This document shows, piece after piece, positions 52,766 through 60,341 of a stretch of DNA of 64,000 nucleotides. The notes under the pieces were generated by a model. The model worked only from the letters and a program-made list of their open reading frames with translations. It ran no database searches and was not told where the DNA came from. Position 1 is the stretch's first letter; the number at the start of each line of letters is the position of its first letter. Position numbers and translations under genes: made by a program. The DNA lies in NCBI GenBank assembly GCA_045649415.1, contig JAZRPY010000014.1:133185-197184 (forward strand), in the 5' to 3' direction. The DNA is from CAKSQL01 sp045649415 (GTDB lineage Bacteria; Bacillota; Clostridia; UBA1381).

Positions 52766-55051
52766 ATGAAGAATATGACTGAAATTGATTTTAAAATCAA
52801 AGAAATTTCGGGAAGAATCAAGGAACTGAGAGAAATTGAGGGCTTATCAGTATCTCAAATGGCAAAGAAAATTGATGTCAGCGAGGAAGAATATGTTTTG
52901 TGCGAAAATGGTATGCAGGACTTAAACTTTGCCTTTATCTACAGATGTGCCCTTGCCTTCAATGTGGATGTTACCGATATTATTGAAGGTAGAAGTCCAA
53001 ATTTGAAATTTTATACTATGACAAGAAATGGAGAAGGTCAGAGAATTGATGAGGCTCATGGTATGACCTACTTTAACTTGGCAGCTGCCTTCCGTAACAG
53101 AATTGCTGAGCCATTGTATGTTGAATGTAAGTATGATGCTGAGGCAGAAAAAAGGGGAATAGAGGTCACAACTCATATAGGACAGGAATGTGATATTGTT
53201 GTTAAAGGACATTTAAAAGTGCAAATCGGTGAGCATTCCGAGGTCTTAGGCCCTGGAGACAGTATATACTATGATAGCTCCACTCCTCATGGAATGATTG
53301 CAGTAAATGGTGAGGATTGCATTTTCTATGCCATTGTTTTAAATCCTGTTGGTGATCCCGTGCCTGAATTACACACAACCAAACAGGTAGTATCAAAGCC
53401 TGTGGAGAGGGACACTAAAAAGAGAATTTATCATAAGTTTATTGAAACAGAGGAAAATGATGCAGGTACTCCTGTATCAATTAAATTCAAGAACGAGGAT
53501 AAGTTCAACTTTGCGTTTGATATTGTTGATGAAATTGCAAAAAAAGAGCCTGATAAGGTGGCGTTAGTTCATATATCCAATGAAAAGGAAAAGAATGTGT
53601 TCACATTTAGGGACATAAAAAGAAATTCCTGCAGAGTTGCAAACTATTTAAAATCCCTTGGCGTTAAAAAGGGAGATAAGGTTATGCTTGTGTTGGGTAG
53701 AAATTATCAGTTTTGGTACACAATGCTTGCTCTTCATAGGCTTGGTGCAATTGCAATCCCTGCGATGAATCAGTTATTGGAGCATGACTTTGAATATAGA
53801 TTCAATGCGGCAGAAATAAGCACGATAATATGTACATCAAAGGGTGAGGTAACAGAACAGGTTGATATTGCAGCTAAAAAGTGTCCTCAGCTTGTTAATA
53901 AAATTATCGTTGGTGAAAATAAAGAGGGTTGGAGAAACTTAGATGAGGAATTCACAATGTTCTCCACTCATTTTGAAAGGGAAGAGGACACTGCATGTGG
54001 TGATGACACAATGCTTATGTTCTTCACCTCGGGAACAACAGGATATCCTAAAATTGCAGAACATACATATAAATATGCACTCGGACATTTCCATACTGCT
54101 AAGTATTGGCATAATGTTGTGCCTGACGGATTACATTTCACAATTTCCGACACAGGCTGGGCAAAGGCTATGTGGGGTAAATTCTATGGTCAATGGTTAT
54201 GTGAGGCAGCAACCTTTGTTTATGATTTTGACAGATTCAATGCAGCAGATATTTTGTCTATGTTCAAGGAGCATAATATAACAACCTTCTGTGCACCACC
54301 TACCATGCTTCGTATGATGGTTAAGGAGGATTTATCAAAATATGATTTGTCGTCACTAACACATATAACTACTGCAGGAGAGGCGTTAAATCCTGAAATT
54401 TACAGACAATTTGAAAAAGCAACAGGCTTGCAGATTATGGAAGGCTTCGGTCAGTCGGAAAGCACCATGATGATTGGTAATTTAAGAGGTGCACCTCACA
54501 AGATTGGCTCAATGGGTAAGCCTGCACCGATTTATGATATCAGTCTTGTTGATTCTGACGGAAATCCTGTGAAGGCAGGTCAACCTGGAGAAATTGTTGT
54601 TAATGTAAGTGGTGGAGCACCCTGTGGCTTGTTTAAGGGCTACTATAATGATACAGAGAAAACCAATGAGGTGTGGCACAATGGTTTTTATCACACAGGC
54701 GATGTTGCTTGGCGTGATGAGGACGGATTTTATTGGTATGTAGGTAGAGCTGATGATGTTATCAAATCGTCAGGCTATAGAATCGGGCCATTTGAAATCG
54801 AAAGTGTTATTGTGGAGCTTCCATATGTTCTGGAATGTGGAGTTTCGGCAGCTCCTGACGAAATAAGAGGTCAGGTTGTTAAGGCAAGCGTTGTGCTGAT
54901 GCCGGGAGTTGAGCCAACAGAGGAATTAAAAAAGGATATTCAAAATTATGTTAAAGAGCATACTGCTCCGTATAAGTATCCAAGAATTGTGGTGTTCAGG
55001 GATGAGCTTCCCAAAACCACAAGTGGTAAAATACAAAGAAACAAGCTATAA
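52766..55051 (+). CDS. XRE helix-turn-helix + cupin + acyl-CoA ligase (AMP-binding) fusion
   Basis: A 761-residue protein. Residues ~1-75 form an XRE-type DNA-binding domain (IKELREIEGLSVSQMAKKID). Residues ~120-200 form a cupin (VVKGHLKVQIGEHSEVLGPG, then DSIYYDSSTPHG). Residues ~225-761 form an acetyl-CoA synthetase-like ligase: the P-loop MLMFFTSGTTGYPKIAEHTY, then EGFGQSES, YHTGDVAWRDEDG and the C-terminal lysine in LPKTTSGKIQRNKL. The ligase would activate a carboxylic acid as acyl-AMP, then transfer it to CoA. The start ATG follows ACAGGAGGT; longer frames run into the leader. T-box control implies a link to amino acid supply. Substrate unknown. Confidence 0.87.
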   Translation: MKNMTEIDFKIKEISGRIKELREIEGLSVSQMAKKIDVSEEEYVLCENGMQDLNFAFIYRCALAFNVDVTDIIEGRSPNLKFYTMTRNGEGQRIDEAHGMTYFNLAAAFRNRIAEPLYVECKYDAEAEKRGIEVTTHIGQECDIVVKGHLKVQIGEHSEVLGPGDSIYYDSSTPHGMIAVNGEDCIFYAIVLNPVGDPVPELHTTKQVVSKPVERDTKKRIYHKFIETEENDAGTPVSIKFKNEDKFNFAFDIVDEIAKKEPDKVALVHISNEKEKNVFTFRDIKRNSCRVANYLKSLGVKKGDKVMLVLGRNYQFWYTMLALHRLGAIAIPAMNQLLEHDFEYRFNAAEISTIICTSKGEVTEQVDIAAKKCPQLVNKIIVGENKEGWRNLDEEFTMFSTHFEREEDTACGDDTMLMFFTSGTTGYPKIAEHTYKYALGHFHTAKYWHNVVPDGLHFTISDTGWAKAMWGKFYGQWLCEAATFVYDFDRFNAADILSMFKEHNITTFCAPPTMLRMMVKEDLSKYDLSSLTHITTAGEALNPEIYRQFEKATGLQIMEGFGQSESTMMIGNLRGAPHKIGSMGKPAPIYDISLVDSDGNPVKAGQPGEIVVNVSGGAPCGLFKGYYNDTEKTNEVWHNGFYHTGDVAWRDEDGFYWYVGRADDVIKSSGYRIGPFEIESVIVELPYVLECGVSAAPDEIRGQVVKASVVLMPGVEPTEELKKDIQNYVKEHTAPYKYPRIVVFRDELPKTTSGKIQRNKL

Positions 55052-55056
55052 AATCC

Positions 55057-55143
55057 CAAAATTGCAAAAACATCTGTTTTTGCAATTTTTGATTTTGACA
55101 ATGAATATTGTATAAAAACTGCTATTTTATATGGCAGTTTTTA
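55057..55143 (+). terminator. Two hairpins after the ligase gene
   Basis: First: AAAATTGCAAAAA/TTTTTGCAATTTT (55057-55069 and 55076-55088). Second: ATAAAAACTGC/GCAGTTTTTAT (55111-55121 and 55133-55143). Confidence 0.85.
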
Positions 55144-55261
55144 TATTCCTTATTGCGATTTTACTAAAATTATTTTTTTAGAATTTTAGAGATATTTAAA
55201 GATATTTAAAGAAAAACAAAGTATTAGAATTATATTTGTTTATAAAGCTTGTTTTTTCTCA

Positions 55262-55290
55262 TTGATATTATGTTTAAAAAATGGTATCAT
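55262..55290 (+). promoter_or_regulatory. Promoter of the tRNA operon
   Basis: TTGATA (55262-55267), 17-base spacer, TATCAT (55285-55290), 47 bases before tRNA-Pro. Confidence 0.7.
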
Positions 55291-55336
55291 ATACAAGTCG
55301 TCTGGATAGATTAGACTAATGGTTGGTCTTGCTAAT

Positions 55337-55413
55337 CGGGATGTAGCGCAGTTTGGTAGCGCATCTGGTTTGGGACCAGAGGGCCGCAGGTTCGAATCCT
55401 GTCATCCCGACCA
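55337..55413 (+). tRNA. tRNA-Pro (TGG)
   Basis: A 77-base cloverleaf with encoded CCA. Acceptor CGGGATG pairs with CATCCCG. The anticodon loop TTTGGGA gives anticodon TGG. First gene of a four-tRNA cluster. Confidence 0.96.
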
Positions 55414-55425
55414 CAACTTTTTTAT

Positions 55426-55501
55426 GGGAGTTTAGCTCAGCTGGGAGAGCGTCTGCCTTACAAGCAGGATGTCACAGGTTCGAGCCCTGTAACTCCCACC
55501 A
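55426..55501 (+). tRNA. tRNA-Val (TAC)
   Basis: A 76-base cloverleaf with encoded CCA. The anticodon loop CTTACAA gives TAC. It lies 12 bases after tRNA-Pro. Confidence 0.96.
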
Positions 55502-55513
55502 AAAACTTAATAT

Positions 55514-55589
55514 GCTGGTGTAGCTCAATTGGTAGAGCAGCTGATTTGTAATCAGCAGGTCGCGGGTTCGAGTCCCATCACCAGCTCCA
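55514..55589 (+). tRNA. tRNA-Thr (TGT)
   Basis: A 76-base cloverleaf with encoded CCA. Acceptor GCTGGTG; the anticodon loop TTTGTAA gives TGT. Confidence 0.96.
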
Positions 55590-55674
55590 GGGAGAGTTCC
55601 CGAGTGGCCAAAGGGGGCAGACTGTAAATCTGTTGCTTCTAGCTTCGATGGTTCGAATCCATCCTCTCCCACCA
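55590..55674 (+). tRNA. tRNA-Tyr (GTA)
   Basis: An 85-base tRNA with a long variable arm and encoded CCA, starting directly after tRNA-Thr. The anticodon loop CTGTAAA gives GTA. Confidence 0.95.
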
Positions 55675-55709
55675 GAAAAAACGACTTGTTTCGACAAGTC
55701 GTTTTTTTC
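55675..55709 (+). terminator. Terminator of the tRNA operon
   Basis: ACGACTTG (55681-55688), loop TTTCGA, CAAGTCGT (55695-55702), then a T run; flanking A and T extend the stem. Confidence 0.92.
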
Positions 55710-55712
55710 ATT

Positions 55713-55862
55713 GATATAAATCTCTTGCGAGATTTTCGATATGTCATAAATGACTCGATATGTGCTGACGCACTCGATATGTTGCCTTGCGGTAACGAGA
55801 TTTATTTCATATCGATTTTACGAAGTGAAAATATCGAGCAATCGAAGATTGCATATCGACTA
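55713..55862. repeat. Comb-like palindromic repeat: three TCGATAT, three ATATCGA and short hairpins between
   Basis: TCGATAT occurs at 55736, 55755 and 55774; its complement ATATCGA occurs at 55809, 55831 and 55853. Between them lie small hairpins: GTCAT-aa-ATGAC, GTGC-tgac-GCAC, GTTGCC-ttgc-GGTAAC, TTTTAC-gaa-GTGAAA, GCAATC-gaa-GATTGC. An outer one, AAATCTC-ttgc-GAGATTT, starts the array. The six heptamers can pair as one long stem from which the hairpins branch. No coding potential is seen. Confidence 0.85.
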
Positions 55863-55913
55863 AAAATCACTAGCATCTATTTTGTTGGTGAAATCAAAAC
55901 AAAAATCCTGTAA

Positions 55914-56072
55914 AAAGATAGGGTTTTTCTATTATTCATTCATTTTAGAGTTTATGCAGAATTTGGGAAATCTCCGTTCTTTTATGTTCTTAACTTCATT
56001 ATGATTGGAATTGATTTACTTTTATATGTAAGAAACTATAAGATTGATAAGAAAATAGTGAAAAATAATTAA
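55914..56072 (+). pseudogene. Probable gene remnant: C-terminal fragment of a membrane protein
   Basis: A 52-codon open stretch without an upstream start codon, bounded by TAA at 55911 and at 56070. It reads through a hydrophobic helix (FFYVLNFIMIGIDLLLYVRN) into a basic tail (KIDKKIVKNN), like the end of a small integral membrane protein. No family was recognised. It may also be chance. Confidence 0.35.
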
Positions 56073-56110
56073 AAGGAGTTGTTTTTTTTAAAAAGCAACT
56101 CCTTTTTTCT
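56073..56110 (+). terminator. Hairpin terminator after the gene remnant
   Basis: AAAGGAGTTG and CAACTCCTTT are separated by a T/A-rich loop, followed by a T run ending near 56108. It supports the idea that a gene once ended here. Confidence 0.75.
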
Positions 56111-56152
56111 TGACTTTTCTTTTGTTTTGTAGTAAAATACCTTTGTTCATAT

Positions 56153-56227
56153 GCCCCTTTAGTTAAATGGATATAATAAACCCCTCCTAAGGGTTAGTTG
56201 TGAGTTCGATTCTCGCAGGGGGTGCCA
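56153..56227 (+). tRNA. tRNA-Arg (CCT)
   Basis: A 75-base cloverleaf with encoded CCA. Acceptor GCCCCTT/AGGGGGT (with wobble pairs), anticodon stem AACCC/GGGTT, loop CTCCTAA giving CCT. Confidence 0.92.
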
Positions 56228-56266
56228 TAAAAAACACCAAGTCATCGACTTGGTGTTTTTTATGTT
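56228..56266. terminator. Terminator after tRNA-Arg
   Basis: AAAAACACCAAGTC, loop ATC, GACTTGGTGTTTTT. It serves the tRNA and, read in the other direction, the oxidoreductase operon. Confidence 0.93.
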
Positions 56267-56289
56267 TCTTTATAAGATTTTCTTTATAA

Positions 56290-57441
56290 TTATTTAATTT
56301 CGGTTGTCCAGTCTTCATCCCAAGGATAACGGATACGTAGAACCTCGCCGCCACGTTTTGCTGATTCTTCAGCATAGATGCCGGGAAGTGTCATAGCAAG
56401 ACCTTCTTTCAAAGAAATAGGTGCAGGACCGCCTGTTTCAAGCGCATGGAAGAAATGGTCAAGTAACGCATAGTCCATACCGCCATGACCTGTTTTTAGT
56501 GCCATTTCGTTGTCAGCATAAGCCGGAGGCATAAATTCTCCACTGATTTCCTTTAGCTTTGTATCTAACTCTTTCATAGAGTTGTATCTTATTACAGGCT
56601 TTTCATTTCTTTCTATTCTTTCCATATAGCCCTCTGTACCGAATACGCGATAGTTGTGATGACCTATATCAGAACGACAACGGCCGTTTTTCATAATTCT
56701 TACAACAACGCCTGAATCTGTCTGGAACTGTGCGCACATCATTTCATCTCTGGGTGCAAACTTTGAAGGTGGATAGTCGTCAGCATGAACACCTGTTCCG
56801 AAACAGCTTACCTTTCTCAATTCCTCTTCCAAAATTGCAAGAAGTGGTCCTAATGAGTGTGTGCAATAACGAATCGGTATTAAAAGTCTGCGCCAGTCAC
56901 CATTCTCGTTAAGGTGGACTGTTTCATCACTCTTTGGAAGACTCCAATGTATGTATTCACCTTCCATAACATAGGGCTTACCCAAAAGTCCCTTGTCGTA
57001 AAATTCCTTTAGTAAAACTGCGAATTTCTGCTCGTTGGGGTTTGCACCTACAGAAATTATAGCGGTTGTGTCTTTGGCTGCTTTCCATAAATCCTCTGCT
57101 TCCTGAAGGTTTGCAACAACAGGAATATCTGTTAGAACATTGATGTTTCTAGCTATTGCCTTTGCACAGAATTCAGCGTGAATGTCTGCACCTGTTTCAA
57201 CGATAACTGCATCTAAATCAGCCTCTTCAAGCATTTTGTCATAGTCTTCGTAGAACTTTGTATCAGGACATAGCTCACTCATAGGAACATCAATAAGCCA
57301 TTGTTTTTCGTACCAGTTTCTGGGGAATATGTCACAAGCAGCAACAGGGATAACGCGGTCAGCAAATGCTTCGACTGCATACTTAAACATATTTCTTCCT
57401 CTGTGGCCTAAGCCTACTATGCCCAAACGTATTTTTTCCAT
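56290..57441 (-). CDS. Gfo/Idh/MocA-family oxidoreductase
   Basis: A 383-residue NAD(P)-dependent sugar dehydrogenase-like protein. The N-terminal Rossmann domain begins RLGIVGLGHRGRNMFKYAVE. VAACDIFPRNW, DAVIVETGADIHAEFCAKAI and NVLTDIPVVAN follow, where the EKP-type motif has become D-I-P. The C-terminal domain (residues ~145-380) carries GHGGMDYALLDHFF, typical of the family. I chose ATG 57441, after GAGGTG. It is the last gene of the sugar-catabolism-like operon. Substrate unknown. Confidence 0.87.
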   Translation of the reverse strand: MEKIRLGIVGLGHRGRNMFKYAVEAFADRVIPVAACDIFPRNWYEKQWLIDVPMSELCPDTKFYEDYDKMLEEADLDAVIVETGADIHAEFCAKAIARNINVLTDIPVVANLQEAEDLWKAAKDTTAIISVGANPNEQKFAVLLKEFYDKGLLGKPYVMEGEYIHWSLPKSDETVHLNENGDWRRLLIPIRYCTHSLGPLLAILEEELRKVSCFGTGVHADDYPPSKFAPRDEMMCAQFQTDSGVVVRIMKNGRCRSDIGHHNYRVFGTEGYMERIERNEKPVIRYNSMKELDTKLKEISGEFMPPAYADNEMALKTGHGGMDYALLDHFFHALETGGPAPISLKEGLAMTLPGIYAEESAKRGGEVLRIRYPWDEDWTTEIK

Positions 57442-57485
57442 AATGAACACCTCGTTTTATAAAAAATTTTATTAATTACACATTG

Positions 57486-57911
57486 TTATTTTCCGTAAAT
57501 ATCTCTTCTTGCGCCTTCTATCAATTCCATTGCATTGTTATACATAATGTTTTCGATATCCTGACGTGAAAGATTTAATTTTTCAGCTACGCGCTTGAAC
57601 GCAAGCAGTTCTTCATAAGCAAAAAATGTAATTTCTTTGGCTTCTTCCGAAACCTCTCTCATGTGTGGATCAGATTCTAACCCTTCGCCATAAATACCTG
57701 GAGGAACAAGGTTGATATATGTGCCGTTTTCTGCGATACGCTTACATTTCATTCTCAAAATAGGCATATCTGTACCATACATAACGTGCTTAACACCTGC
57801 GTTTTTGATTACCTCTTCAATAGCTATATCACAGCAGTTTGCACTAAAGTCAAACATCAAATCAGGGGATGCTGCCAAAACGGCAAATGCATTTCCGATA
57901 TCGCTTTTCCT
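57486..57911 (-). pseudogene. Truncated amidohydrolase (C-terminal part only)
   Basis: About 140 codons that resemble the C-terminal half of a PF04909-type amidohydrolase: LAASPDLMFDFSANCCDIAI, VKHVMYGTDMPILRM with the metal-binding aspartate, and NIMYNNAMELI at the end. The N-terminal half with the HxH metal site (usually ~150 residues) is missing. The similar reading continues upstream to the end of the kinase gene, with no ATG and no good ribosome-binding site; a TTG at 57878 is the only candidate start. It is probably a decayed gene, though a short expressed form cannot be excluded. Confidence 0.7.
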
Positions 57912-59371
57912 TATTTCATTAATCCTGCTCTCTTTTTATAATCATCAAATAATAAGGAATACATCTTTGTTTTTTCTAAATTTGGTTTTAAGATTTTTTC
58001 ATTAACAGCTAATTTTTTGTAGCCACTCTCTTCGTTTTCATATAATCCGCAGCCAACGCCTGCCATAACAGCTGCACCTACACAAGCGAGGTCAGCAACA
58101 TCAGGAATACGCACGGGTAAACCAGAAATGTCAGCCAAAAGCTGTGACCATATCGGGCTTTTTGTCGCACCGCCTGAAAGAATTATCCCGTCGCTTGATG
58201 GCTTTGTGTTGAAGCTTTCCATCATCCAAAGGACTTGGAATACTACACCCTCCATAACGGCGCGGGCAAGATTAAAGCTATCATGTGATAAATCCATACC
58301 GAAAAAGCTGGCTTTTGTGAGCCTTTCGGTTTTGTTTGCCTTTCCTGCGAACGGATAAAAGTACAAGCCCTCTTCTGCCGCTTTTTTTCTTTCTGCCATT
58401 TCGTCAATAAGCTGATATGATATGTCTTCTTTTTGCATAACGTTCTTTCTCAGCCAATCCAGGCATACGCCACCTGATGAAAGTGACTGAAGGCTTCCCC
58501 ACATATTGGGAACCGCTGCCACAGATTGAGAAAGACCTGATGCGAAGTTCGGCTCATCACTTATTGCTGTAACAACCCAGCACGTGCCCGAGCCAATCAA
58601 CATATCGCCGCTTTTAGTTGCTCCTGCGCCGAGGGCCACGGCGTATTGGTCGTGGGCGCCTGAAACTAATACAGTATCGGTTGTAAGACCTAATTCTTTT
58701 GCTGCTTTTTCTGTCAGTGTGCCGATTTTTTCGCCTGACGGAACAAGCTTTGGAAGGCGGTCTTCAGTAATACCGCAAAATTCTAATATTTCTTTGTTGT
58801 ATCTGCGCTCTTTTATATCGCACAGCTGATTGATACCGGCATTGGATAAATCAACAGCGGCGATTCCTGTCAATTTCATCGAAATATAATCAGGAACAGT
58901 TAAAAACAGCTCTGTTTTTTCAAAAATTTCTGGTTCATTTTCTTTGAGCCAACGAATGGTCAATGCAGGTAATTTATTTCCCAAGTGCCATCCGCTTATA
59001 TTATACATTTTTTTGTCGTCGCCGACTTCTGTAATAAAGTCCTGCTTTTGCTTTTCGCAGCGCGCGTCATTCCACACTATTGCAGGACGCAACGGGATTG
59101 AGTCGCTGCCTATTGGCACTAATGTTCCGCCTTGTGTTGATAATGAAATTGCCAAGACATTTTTTGCAATCTCCTTATCAGAACATACCTTGCGGATTGT
59201 TTCCGTAACAGCATCATACCAGTCATCTGCACTTTGTTCGCTTAAACCAACATTAGGGGTACTCATAGAGTACCCCTTGTATGCATGACCTAATACTTCA
59301 CCATTTTCGGAAAAAAGCATTGTTTTTGTGCCGGTTGTGCCAACATCAACGCCTAAAAGATATTTTTCCAT
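57911..59371 (-). CDS. FGGY-family carbohydrate kinase (xylulokinase-like)
   Basis: A 486-residue sugar kinase. The N-terminal phosphate-binding segment is LLGVDVGTTGTKTMLF, and the catalytic-base region is PAIVWNDARC. LVSGAHDQYAVALGAG and MLIGSGTCWVV lie in the C-terminal domain, where ILSGGATKSPIWSQLLADIS is the second FGGY signature. The family phosphorylates xylulose, ribulose, glycerol, gluconate and others, so the substrate is open. It follows the NagB-like pair by 28 bases and shares their operon. The start ATG follows AGGAGAAA. Confidence 0.9.
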   Translation of the reverse strand: MEKYLLGVDVGTTGTKTMLFSENGEVLGHAYKGYSMSTPNVGLSEQSADDWYDAVTETIRKVCSDKEIAKNVLAISLSTQGGTLVPIGSDSIPLRPAIVWNDARCEKQKQDFITEVGDDKKMYNISGWHLGNKLPALTIRWLKENEPEIFEKTELFLTVPDYISMKLTGIAAVDLSNAGINQLCDIKERRYNKEILEFCGITEDRLPKLVPSGEKIGTLTEKAAKELGLTTDTVLVSGAHDQYAVALGAGATKSGDMLIGSGTCWVVTAISDEPNFASGLSQSVAAVPNMWGSLQSLSSGGVCLDWLRKNVMQKEDISYQLIDEMAERKKAAEEGLYFYPFAGKANKTERLTKASFFGMDLSHDSFNLARAVMEGVVFQVLWMMESFNTKPSSDGIILSGGATKSPIWSQLLADISGLPVRIPDVADLACVGAAVMAGVGCGLYENEESGYKKLAVNEKILKPNLEKTKMYSLLFDDYKKRAGLMK

Positions 59372-59398
59372 AAGTTTTCTCCTAAAATTTACCTATTA

Positions 59399-60328
59399 TT
59401 AAAGTGCAATAATATCCTTTGCTTCAATAGGAAGTGCCATAGCTTCACTAACATAAATTGTTCCTTTTGTAAGCTGGTAGATAGATGCGGGAACCTCCAT
59501 GCAAACAGGTCCGTAAAGCTGTAATCTTGAAATCATTCTTTCCCATGAAGAATATCCACCGGGTGAATGTAAGTCGTGACGTTCTAAGTGCTCACGAGCA
59601 TGGATTACGTCCCAAGGACCGATTGATACAGAGTATCTTGGTGTGTGCCACAACGCACTTCCTGCACCTGAGTTTTGTATATTTGTCAAACGATGGTTGT
59701 CAACGAAGCCTGCCTTGATTTTCAAGAAATCTTCTAAGTTATCAGCTTTAAATCTCTTTGTATTAGGGTCGATAAATGCTGTGTGACCAACCCAGCCTGT
59801 AGCTGAGATGATTAAGTCGGCACCGCCGTTACCCTCTTCGGCAATCATATCTGAATAGTAATTAATATTTTCATTTGTGTAGTAGTGCATCTGCTTAAGA
59901 GGCGGACGTAAGTCTTCACGGAAGCTCATATAGAACTCTGTCATGAAGTGACCACCCAATGAGCGCTGCCATGTAATAGGTGCAACGTTACCATCCTCAT
60001 CAGCGTATTCATCCATACAGAAAGCGTGGATGTTACGTCCTGAAATATTAAAGTTGTTACACATTTCTACAGCTGCTTTGTAAATGTTTCTCCAAGAGTT
60101 AGGGAAAACAATAACTGTCTTTTTGTCTTCTACGTCTGATTTATAAATCCAGTTAAACAATTCACATGTTACTGCACTTGAAGGATGAGGAACAACGCGA
60201 ACACTGTATCCGTTTTCGTTTGTTATATCCATTTCTTCTCTTTTTATATTTCTGCAATATTCCAAAACGGCTTTATCCTGTGTAGGAAGCCACTCGCTTG
60301 GCTTAAAATCAAATAAACTGCGATTCAT
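59399..60328 (-). CDS. NagB-like sugar-phosphate isomerase/deaminase paralogue A (catalytic residues partly kept)
   Basis: A 309-residue protein of the NagB/6-phosphogluconolactonase fold. MDEY (residues 105-108) matches the motif holding the catalytic aspartate of glucosamine-6-phosphate deaminase. GHTAFIDP (181-188) matches its DGHIAFNEP loop and keeps the histidine, but the preceding aspartate is V180. The reaction is therefore likely a related isomerisation or deamination of an unknown sugar phosphate. The start ATG follows GGCGG-type spacing at 60328. It lies 13 bases after its paralogue. Confidence 0.78.
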   Translation of the reverse strand: MNRSLFDFKPSEWLPTQDKAVLEYCRNIKREEMDITNENGYSVRVVPHPSSAVTCELFNWIYKSDVEDKKTVIVFPNSWRNIYKAAVEMCNNFNISGRNIHAFCMDEYADEDGNVAPITWQRSLGGHFMTEFYMSFREDLRPPLKQMHYYTNENINYYSDMIAEEGNGGADLIISATGWVGHTAFIDPNTKRFKADNLEDFLKIKAGFVDNHRLTNIQNSGAGSALWHTPRYSVSIGPWDVIHAREHLERHDLHSPGGYSSWERMISRLQLYGPVCMEVPASIYQLTKGTIYVSEAMALPIEAKDIIAL

Positions 60329-60341
60329 TTTTTGTTCCGCC

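Noticed and set aside
55472..55747. 91-residue frame on the - strand containing GDGTRTRDLLITNQLLYQ
   Set aside because: It is the complement of tRNA-Thr and tRNA-Tyr; this peptide is a well-known artefact of translating tRNA genes antisense.
55713..55862. CRISPR array
   Set aside because: The repeats are seven bases with 12-15-base palindromic spacers and invert in orientation halfway; no cas genes are near.
56187..56375. 62-residue - frame across tRNA-Arg and the end of the oxidoreductase
   Set aside because: It overlaps a tRNA and a terminator hairpin and lacks a ribosome-binding site.
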